Shown here in pieces: positions 9,940 through 15,740 of a DNA stretch of 15,740 nucleotides; the stretch's first letter is position 1; every line of letters starts with the position of its first letter. The notes under the pieces were generated by a model that was not told the origin of the DNA, made no database searches, and worked only from the letters and a program-made list of their open reading frames with translations. Origin of the DNA: Zarea fungicola (taxonomy: Eukaryota > Ascomycota > Sordariomycetes > Hypocreales > Cordycipitaceae); the NCBI GenBank assembly GCA_900169235.1, contig FWCC01000628.1:1-15740 (forward strand). Direction: 5' to 3'. The position numbers and the translations under genes are program-made.

Positions 9940-9978
9940 ATTGCTTTGGTGGACTGCTTTGGTGGATTGCTTCGGTAG
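9940..9978. repeat. 13-bp tandem repeat, three units (ATTGCTTTGGTGG)
   Basis: ATTGCTTTGGTGG (9940-9952), ACTGCTTTGGTGG (9953-9965) and ATTGCTTCGGTAG (9966-9978) follow one another directly. The units differ only by a few transitions and one G/A change. The array ends about 170 bp before the cyclopropane synthase ATG, so it lies within the likely promoter or leader. Confidence 0.75.
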
Positions 9979-10086
9979 CCATGATAAGGAGTCAGGAATA
10001 GTCAGCCTCTCTCCGTATAAGCAGCTAGGCTAGGTATTACTAAACTACAAGTCTATGTATACAATATTCGCAGGTAACTATATCCT

Positions 10087-10091
10087 ATTGG
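10087..10091 (+). promoter_or_regulatory. Inverted CCAAT box (ATTGG) before cyclopropane synthase
   Basis: ATTGG, the reverse complement of CCAAT, lies about 60 bp upstream of the ATG, followed by a pyrimidine-rich leader and the favourable start context CCACCATGAG. No clear TATA box is seen. A pentamer is weak evidence by itself. Confidence 0.25.
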
Positions 10092-10151
10092 TTCCGCCTG
10101 TCGTCTTTTGAATCGTAATTCTTCAAGCATCTTCCACTTCCATATTCCACC

Positions 10152-11822
10152 ATGAGTACCATTGTTCAAGCTGTTGTCACCCAGATTTGTGGTCTGATTT
10201 ATTCCACTGCTAAGCCCAATATCTTCTCCAACACGGCAAGGTCCACTGTCCTCAGTGCTGTTGGCCGAATCAGCAAAGGCTGTATTGTGATTCGCGATGA
10301 AACATGCAATGAAGAGTTAACCTTCGGCTCGCGGCCTGGTCAGACTGTGACCGTGACAATAAAAAATGTGGCCGCCTGGCTACGCATACTGCTCGGAAGC
10401 TCTGTAGTAAGTTCAATCTAGTTTACCACGATGAAATGAAGCTGACGTTACTAGGGGTTTGCAGAGGCCTATATGCTAGGCGAGCTAGATTGCTCCGACA
10501 TACAAACCTTTCTAGAGGCAAGAGACGAAGATTTCCGGAAAGGTTACACTGCTTACACTGCTTTAACAGATAATGATATCGAACCGAGATCTTACAAAGG
10601 ACATGACGAATATGACTTCCGCCTTCTTGACATCTCTGGCTGGAAGAGTCAGACCCTCAAACACACTTGCTATGTCATCTGAGAATGTCAAGGCTCACTA
10701 TGACACATCGAATGCATTTTTTGCTGCATTTCTGTCCCCAGACATGACATATTCCTGCCCAATCTGGCCTGAAAGAGAGAGTACAGATGACAGGATTGTG
10801 TCACTGCAAGAGGCACAGATGTGCAAGATGAATGAAATCATCAAACTGGCAAAGATAAGTTCCTCCGACCATGTTCTTGAAATTGGAACAGGCTGGGGCA
10901 GCTTCGCCATTGAGGCAGTCAAGGTGACGGGATGCCACGTCACCAGCCTGACTCTTTCCATCGAACAAAAGCAAGAGGCCGAAGCTAGAATCGAGGCTGC
11001 TGGTCTTGGCGACAAAATCACCGTCCATCTCAAGGATTATCGTGACTTGGTCAAAGATACCACAGTGTTCGACAAAGTGGTTTCCATTGAAATGCTGGAG
11101 CATGTTGGCAAAGACCATTTGATTTCGTATTTTAATGTCATTCACAGAGTCCTGAAGACAAACGGCGGTATTGCTGTATTCCAGTCAAGTACTATGCCCG
11201 AGTCTGTAAGTTGTTCTCAAAAACCACTGCGCCCAAGTCTCGGCAGCTAATGGGGCACAGCGGTACCACGGATACAATGAAGGAACAGAGTAAGTTTGTG
11301 TTGCTCTACAGAAGAGTTCAGGGAGGCTAACATTTTGTGAAACAAGTTTCATCCGTGAATATGTAAGCAACTCATCTCACTAGGTTCTGCCCTTCGTCTT
11401 GCTAACCAGACAGATTTTCCCCGGAGCGCATCTGCCCAGCACGACCGCGATTGTGGAAGCCGCTCATAAAGGTTCAAGCGGCACACTGATTCCCGAAGCC
11501 TTTGTCAATCTTGGTGGTCACTATGTCAAGTGCCTACAACAATGGAAGAGCAACTTTGAGGCCAACTTTGAGTCTGAAATTGTTCCGGCAATCAAAGAAA
11601 AAGACCAGGGAGCCACCACAGTTGATATTGAGCAGTTTAGAAAGAAATATCTAGTGAGTGATCAATTAGAACCAAAAACATGGGACTTTTTAGTATACTA
11701 ACAATAAGTTGCAGTTCTACTTTGACTACTGCGCAGCAGGATTCCGCACAAAGACACTTGGAAATGCTTTGGTTACATTTGCACGCGAAGGCGCAATCGA
11801 GACCATTGAAGACGTGATCTGA
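10152..11822 (+). CDS. Cyclopropane-fatty-acyl-phospholipid synthase-like SAM methyltransferase (seven exons)
   Basis: Family enzymes transfer a SAM-derived methylene across a cis double bond of an acyl chain. Exons are 10152-10406, 10455-10517, 10570-11205, 11261-11289, 11347-11362, 11414-11653 and 11715-11822, giving 448 aa. The N-terminal segment has GFAEAYMLGELD. The catalytic domain opens with AHYDTSN and MTYSCPIW (C169, matching the bicarbonate-site Cys of E. coli Cfa as I recall). It then has the SAM motif LEIGTGWGS (about 209-217), EMLEHVG with E283, and a spliced RYHGYNEGTDFIREYIFPG block followed by HLPS, as in plant and fungal homologues. The position of the E. coli bicarbonate-site His lies in FQSSTMPES, so that His is not conserved. 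Intron 2 appears to be GC-AG (donor GAG|GCAAGA at 10518). Exons 4 and 5 are only 29 and 16 nt. It starts about 1.7 kb from the divergent desaturase. Methyl-branching activity or a sphingolipid C9-methyltransferase-like role is possible but less likely from motifs. Confidence 0.9.
10518..10569 (+). other. Probable GC-AG intron in the cyclopropane synthase gene
   Basis: The frame must shift by one between the GELDCSDIQTFLE segment and the NRDLTKD segment. The only GT in between (10543) would remove 27 nt, which is too short and does not change frame. A GC donor in context GAG|GCAAGA with acceptor TTTAACAG gives a 52-nt phase-0 intron that joins FLE to IMISNRD in the right frame. The intron contains TTACACTGC twice in tandem. 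Confidence 0.7.
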
Positions 11823-12359
11823 TCTGTCAGTACCATATTTCTGTCTGGTGGGCTTGAACACCGGCTCATTTGTGGACCAGTGAAAACATTTTGCAAAACG
11901 AAGGAGGTCATCTGTTCCGTCAGGAGGCCATGAGTCCTGCCTGGTTTGAATGTCGGGGATAGCATATTATAGAGCTTAGGAGCTGCACGAATGTTATCTT
12001 GATTATTTTCTGTTGGGAGAAAGCCTTAATCTTATCAGTGTTCTTCGTACGTGAAGAAGGACAAGCTAGACCACTACGCACAGCTTCCCGTAGCGCAAGA
12101 GAAATCTTTGTATAAGGCGTTGGAAAACATCTTTTCCGCCTTATCATCACAATCATCTGTTTTATAATGCCACTGCAAATTGGTTAGTCTTCATGAATAA
12201 TGTGTTCTAACAGAGACGCAATTAAGGACAGCAAACAAGATTGCATTTGGAATGAAAACTGGTGTAATTAGTTAGTCACCGGCATGTCCCGAGACTTTCT
12301 TATCTATTTTCCAGTCCTATCAAAGTGCAAAGGTTTTTGAAGATTGCATAATTTTCAGG

Positions 12360-12409
12360 TAACTGAATCTGGCGACTGAAAATGTGATGAACAGACTCAG
12401 ATTCAGTTA
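12360..12409. repeat. Inverted repeat with 12-bp perfect arms (TAACTGAATCTG)
   Basis: TAACTGAATCTG at 12360-12371 is exactly reverse-complemented at 12398-12409, with a 26-bp loop. The right arm runs into CAGTTAATCAGTTAAT, an 8-bp tandem duplication. It lies about 540 bp beyond the cyclopropane synthase stop codon. It may be a mini-element end or a structured transcript segment. Confidence 0.6.
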
Positions 12410-12578
12410 ATCAGTTAATGAAGATAAATTCTCGTCAGTCCATTCTAAGTCACACCATAACAGGGTTTTGGCTAAGCCTTAGGTCCTGATGATAATAAAA
12501 AAAAAACCACACTTGTTTTGTTAGTTTGTTACTTCATATAAGTTTGTATATTTAGAGTTCCTACAGGGGCCAGTCATT

Positions 12579-12594
12579 TTAACCCTAACCCTAT
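12579..12594. repeat. Short interstitial telomere-like string (TAACCC units)
   Basis: TTAACCCTAACCCTAT contains just over two CCCTAA units, followed nearby by a lone ATAACCCC. This is too short to show telomere proximity. It may be a chance string or a scar of end repair. Confidence 0.5.
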
Positions 12595-12653
12595 GATAAC
12601 CCCATAACTACAGGAGGGACAAGAGTACAAGCCTCCCGCGGACCTATCTCTCC

Positions 12654-12677
12654 ATTAAATAACCAAATAACCAAATA
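12654..12677. repeat. Short AAATAACC tandem repeat, about 2.5 units
   Basis: AAATAACC is repeated head to tail and ends in AAATAAGC, in an AT-rich non-coding stretch. It is a simple repeat with no evident function. Confidence 0.5.
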
Positions 12678-13286
12678 AGCTTGTGTTTTCGTTACATCAC
12701 TAGGACCTTCCCACAAAATAGAGTAAAATAAATAGAATCTAACCGGACTCAGATGTGGATCATAGAAGAACAAAGCATTAAGTAGAAAAAATCCACATTT
12801 ATTCCAAATCCTGGGTAAAAATTTGCTCTTATCAAAGCAAGCAACGCAACGTGTCTTCCAGCTTACTTACTGAATTAGTAATATTCTCCTACCAGAAGAC
12901 CGGATACCCGGATCCTCTCAGTTCCGAGTTAGAAATCGGAAAGCTTGGGTCATATTTACCAACGGGGACGATTATTTTTCTCATTTCCCATCTTTTTTTT
13001 AACCCTTGTACAGGAGAACCTACTACTACTCATCACCTCCCCGGAAACTCGGCTTAGATCGTGAACCTTGGCGGTCTGAAGAACCTTGATGGCAGAATGG
13101 CCGCAGTAATCCCTCACTTGTACCGGTTCCTCCTTATCCAAAACAGGGTGAAGAACTACTTCAGGACAACATTGTGCATGAAGAGGGGAAAGCAAAAAAG
13201 TAAACAAAAGGCCAAGAGTGGTGCATGATAGTAGCAAGCCTTGTCCCGCTAGCTATTTCACGTTGCCATCCGGAAGAGTCGGGAGC

Positions 13287-13299
13287 GGCCGTAACGGCC
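13287..13299. repeat. GC-rich inverted repeat GGCCGT-A-ACGGCC
   Basis: Six-bp perfect arms are separated by a single A, followed nearby by another GCGGCC. It lies about 345 bp upstream of the YciI gene start, so it may be a transcription-factor site, but no partner regulator is implied by sequence. Confidence 0.4.
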
Positions 13300-13563
13300 T
13301 AGCGGCCCGCATTATCCACCAGGTTGGAAAAGATGCAAGGGTTCAAATACAAAAAATGGCAGTACGTATAGTCCTATAAGCACTACTCCGTACTGCCAGT
13401 AACATCATGCACGAGCACCCGCCGCTTCCAGTACACAATGTGCGGGACATTGCATGTAACAGCACTTCTTATTTTTATTACCAGGCGGTGTAATTAGCTC
13501 GCAGGCGTGCTCCCAGGCTCCTCTTTTAGGTGCGCAGGTATGGGCTGAGTCCATCGTGGTGAT

Positions 13564-13570
13564 GTATAAG
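13564..13570 (+). promoter_or_regulatory. TATA-like box before the YciI gene
   Basis: GTATAAG lies about 75 bp upstream of the ATG at 13645, a plausible spacing for a fungal TATA-like element. Nothing else in the promoter is distinctive. Confidence 0.35.
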
Positions 13571-13644
13571 AACAGTACTCTGTATACCAATGCCGCTTCT
13601 TTACCACCCACAAAACCACAGCTCTATCAAAATCTCAAAAAGCC

Positions 13645-14131
13645 ATGTTCTTTAGCCGCATCCTTATTTCACTCACTGCCTCTGCGGCTATTGCCGTCTC
13701 CGCAGCAACAGATCCTCTTGAATATTTTGTTTATGCCCCAGCTCAGACTGACTCTGGCGTGTTGGCCCGTCAGCGAGCTGCCGCAAAAGCCCATCTTGAA
13801 CATGCTAATTCGTTGAATATGACCGGAAACTTGGGTAGAATATACAAATCCCTTCATCCCTCGCTAAAATGGTACTAAACCTCATTCCTAGACTATGGCG
13901 GCCCTGTTCTCCTCGCAAGCTCAACGGCAGCTAACCCAACATTCGCGGGTTCTGTGTTCATCCTCTCGGTAGAAAACTTGGAGGCAGCTGAAAAAGTGGT
14001 AAAAGAAGATGCATACTATACCAGCAATGTGGTAAGTTCCTAGCAAGCTTTTCGTGCCAATCCATACTAATGTTCTCTCCAAGTGGGATGCTGAGAAGAT
14101 TGTTGTTCTGCCATATATTCCTTACTTCTAG
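13645..14131 (+). CDS. YciI (YCII-related) domain protein with signal-peptide-like N-terminus (three exons)
   Basis: Exons are 13645-13834, 13892-14031 and 14084-14131, giving 125 aa. Introns of 57 and 52 nt have donors GTAGAA and GTAAGT and clear TACTAA branch sites. From about residue 26 the protein follows the small alpha-beta YciI fold: EYFVYAPAQTD, then KAHLEHA (H50), then, after a spliced D64, YGGPVLL, GSVFILSVENLEAAEKVV and a C-terminal WDAEKIVVLPYI. YciI proteins are ferredoxin-like dimers of mostly unknown activity with a conserved His and Asp. H50 and D64 are the visible candidates. Unusually, residues 1-20 (FFSRILISLTASAAIAVSA) look like a secretion signal, although a mitochondrial presequence cannot be excluded. 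An NMT glycosylation sequon follows at N58. Its relation to the lipid genes 1.8 kb away is unknown. Confidence 0.82.
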
Positions 14132-14613
14132 GCTATAGAATTTCCAATTAATAGATATTTCTATCTTTATATGAATACATACTCCACAGAATTACATCAA
14201 CAGCGCCTAGTTACTACCTAAAAGCTTATTGTGATCATAATAGTGATCCGCTAATGTCTACCCGGCTCTAGCCCCATCGTGACCGCTGGCTTGACTTATC
14301 AGGCAGCATATCCATGGAAGCCTCACCTCCTAATGGCGGGGGCAGGCAACGCTTTGGCCAACAGCAGCCTGCCACAGATACCAGAAGTCAGGTGTCACAA
14401 CATTTATCATAAATAATTTCTTTTACATTTTAAAAATGTATATAGAGGGGAGGAGTCCCGCCTCTGATAGTAGCTAGATTCTGCATACAATTAAAATTTC
14501 TAATTGCACAACTGTTAAGAGGCTAGCTCTTAGGCTACGTAAGTCTAACTGCCACGTTGCAACTAAACCAACAGCTATAAGTGGAATACCATGACAGGAA
14601 ATGCTAGCTGAGG

Positions 14614-14692
14614 GAGTCGCGCAATTGGTCGGCTTCAGCATTGCGCGATTAAATTTTGCTGTCGGATTAAAACCACATCTACTGCGCGACTC
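14614..14692. repeat. Inverted-repeat set GAGTCGCGCA / TTGCGCGA / TGCGCGACTC
   Basis: GAGTCGCGCA (14614-14623) is perfectly reverse-complemented at 14683-14692. A third related arm, ATTGCGCGAT (14640-14649), can pair with the first over about nine bases. These alternatives lie about 330-410 bp upstream of the secreted protein gene. They could be repeated protein-binding sites (a TCGCGCA core) or a small decayed element. Confidence 0.5.
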
Positions 14693-14879
14693 GTACTTGG
14701 TCGCAAGCCGGGCGTAGGTGAGATTTTCGCTGGCTGTTCTTCATCTTCATCACGCCATGTCCGACTTCGCTCTGTGTATTCTACTGAACTTGGAATTCCA
14801 TGTGGCGGTTCTATTGCCAGATGGAACAGAGAGCTGGGCTCATGGGAGTGCTATGCTGATATAAAGGGAGTCAAAAAAG

Positions 14880-14887
14880 TATAAAAG
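14880..14887 (+). promoter_or_regulatory. TATA box (TATAAAAG) of the double-psi beta-barrel gene
   Basis: TATAAAAG lies 135-142 bp upstream of the ATG, with a second TATAAAG at 14860-14866. The transcribed leader ends in a long pyrimidine-rich run (14971-15000), a feature often seen in strongly expressed fungal genes. Confidence 0.5.
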
Positions 14888-15021
14888 ATCCGTGAGTCCT
14901 CATGAACTTGAAAAAGTCTCACGTTTAGATTATCTGATCACCTTCTTGCTCTACCAGAACAGAAGACTATTTCCTTCCTTCTCTTCCTCCTCAACTCCTT
15001 TTACCTATCCAATAAGCCAAT

Positions 15022-15459
15022 ATGCAGTATACTGCTGTTATCACTCTTGCGGTCGCGGCTATTGCAGCCGCTCGTCCAAACGAGGCACTTGTCTCTGGCT
15101 CCGACCAGAACATTTCGATATACGCCTTTGGTGATGCTGGAAGCTGTCACCATACGCTCCGTGATTTCGGAGCTTGCGGAATAAGTACCTTCTTCAAGAA
15201 CGTCAATCAGGACGCCTCGTTTGTCGCCATGCCGTCCGGCGTGTTCGACCGCTACGGCTCTGGCCAGCACAACAGGCTCTGCGGCAAGACAATTACCATT
15301 ACCAAAAACGGCGTCACTAAAACCGCAATTGTTGCCGACCGCAACGTTAGCGTTGACAACTCTATTGACACCTGTCTGGACATCTGGACTGCTTTTGGTC
15401 GCCATGACGGCGATGGTACACTCATCCATGGGGCTACCTGGAACATCGACGGCGTTTAA
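15022..15459 (+). CDS. Small secreted double-psi beta-barrel (RlpA/barwin-expansin-like) protein
   Basis: This is a single-exon gene of 145 aa. Residues 1-18 (MQYTAVITLAVAAIAAAR) form a signal peptide. The mature part has four cysteines (C42, C52, C87, C118), enough for two disulphides. The order GSCHHTLRDFGACG, then FVAMPSGVFD, then LCGKTITITKNGV, then IVADR (103-107), then IDTCLDIWTAF, then a final GATWNI matches a stand-alone DPBB domain as in cerato-platanin/barwin/RlpA-like secreted fungal proteins. In related proteins VxDR is usually followed by a Cys-rich CxGC; here N108 follows the Arg and the Cys appears later at 118, so the disulphide pattern differs. Two N-glycosylation sequons (N30, N108) are present. 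Family members act outside the cell as carbohydrate-binding, cell-wall-associated or inhibitor proteins. The specific role here cannot be assigned. Promoter features suggest strong expression. Confidence 0.85.
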   Translation: MQYTAVITLAVAAIAAARPNEALVSGSDQNISIYAFGDAGSCHHTLRDFGACGISTFFKNVNQDASFVAMPSGVFDRYGSGQHNRLCGKTITITKNGVTKTAIVADRNVSVDNSIDTCLDIWTAFGRHDGDGTLIHGATWNIDGV

Positions 15460-15740
15460 ACCTGCGTCGGCTTTACCAGCTGCTGCAAATCTTGAATAAG
15501 CTTGCTCGTGCTGAGCATAGTTGATTTGGTAGCCACTATTGAGTCTCGAGGAATGCTTCTTGGAGCAGCCAATCAGGCTGGTGGAAAGTCAGAAAATGCC
15601 TACTAACACTGCGGGAGGCTACGGGTATCAACGATAGTGCGGGTGCTGTGCATCTGTGGTGAGCGTAGTCGGCCGTTCAACTAACGTCAAACACCCCCTA
15701 CCCGGCCATACCCCCTACCTAGTTGTTACAAATGAAGAAA
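15460..15740. other. Downstream flank, no gene seen
   Basis: The last 280 bases contain the 3' flank of the beta-barrel gene and a CCCCCTACC-type direct repeat (near 15693-15718). No coding frame is supported. Confidence 0.55.

Larger units (their letters stand above)
8454..10151. other. Divergent intergenic region between desaturase and cyclopropane synthase
   Basis: The two genes are transcribed away from each other, so this 1.7-kb stretch contains both promoters. I find no supported gene. The open frames of about 100 codons at 8741-9064 and 9475-9831 begin with GTG or TTG and have no recognisable motif. The region holds a CGG-ATT-CCG site (8669-8677), a 14-bp tandem triplet (8870-8911), short tandem duplications (CGGTATT near 9512-9526, TAGATTCGG near 9610-9630) and a 13-bp tandem triplet (9940-9978). 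Confidence 0.6.
11823..13644. other. AT-rich intergenic region between cyclopropane synthase and YciI gene
   Basis: No gene is supported. The region holds a 12-bp inverted repeat (12360-12409), a poly-A tract near 12499, a short telomere-like string (12579-12594), an AAATAACC tandem (about 12654-12677), a GGCCGT/ACGGCC inverted repeat (13287-13299) and the YciI promoter. One minus-strand frame (13237-12956) looks secretory but has only a TTG start; it is listed under rejected observations. Confidence 0.55.
14132..15021. other. Intergenic region upstream of the double-psi beta-barrel gene
   Basis: No gene is seen. The region includes a GGCAGGC/GCCTGCC inverted pair near 14341-14375, a TACATTTT/AAAAATGTA near-palindrome near 14426-14443, and a set of GCGCGA-containing inverted repeats (14614-14692). 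The promoter of the next gene lies at the right end, with TATA-like sequence at 14880 and a pyrimidine-rich leader at about 14971-15000. Confidence 0.55.

Noticed and set aside
10543..10569. A 27-nt GT-AG intron as explanation of the frame change in the cyclopropane synthase
   Set aside because: It is shorter than functional fungal introns and, being a multiple of three, would not change the frame.
12579..12594. Telomere-like CCCTAA string as evidence of a subtelomeric location
   Set aside because: Just over two units is far too short; genes continue on both sides and no longer telomeric array is present.
12956..13237. Minus-strand frame of 93 codons with a hydrophobic, signal-peptide-like beginning and several cysteines
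   Set aside because: It begins with TTG, not ATG, the signal-like part has no ATG in frame, and the C-terminal part reads through low-complexity sequence with no recognisable motif.

Overview
The window is nuclear DNA from a filamentous ascomycete (Pezizomycotina). The evidence is genes broken by many short introns (48-120 nt, GT-AG with CTAAC-like branch sites, one apparent GC-AG), a fungal Zn(II)2Cys6 regulator, Ole1-type desaturase architecture, long AT-rich intergenic stretches, and TACTCCGTAC motifs. I cannot name the species. There are six protein genes. I assembled their exons by following family-conserved sequence across frame changes. No RNA gene, CRISPR array or bacterial-type element was seen.

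Layout. 1-1545: no gene; contains a 14-bp GC palindrome and an A/T-rich short tandem repeat. 1546-3377 (+): six-exon Zn2Cys6 transcription factor (485 aa). 4267-5439 (-): two-exon TesB/ACOT8-like acyl-CoA thioesterase (363 aa). 5440-7028: intergenic, holding a ~370-bp MITE-like element with 18-bp perfect terminal inverted repeats and TA flanks. 7029-8453 (-): four-exon delta-9-type acyl-CoA desaturase with a C-terminal cytochrome b5 domain (410 aa). 8454-10151: intergenic, with 13- and 14-bp tandem triplets. 10152-11822 (+): seven-exon cyclopropane-fatty-acid-synthase-like SAM methyltransferase (448 aa). 11823-13644: AT-rich intergenic. 13645-14131 (+): three-exon YciI-domain protein with a signal-peptide-like N-terminus (125 aa). 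15022-15459 (+): intron-free secreted double-psi beta-barrel protein (145 aa).

How they may work together. The regulator, thioesterase, desaturase and cyclopropane synthase lie side by side and match a coherent lipid route. The desaturase would make a cis-9 acyl chain, the synthase would add a SAM-derived methylene (or methyl) across the double bond, and the thioesterase would hydrolyse the modified acyl-CoA, under a local pathway-type regulator. This is an inference from domains and adjacency. If right, the window is a small dedicated cyclopropane (or methyl-branched) fatty-acid cluster without a PKS or NRPS. The YciI and beta-barrel genes lie further out and may be unrelated.
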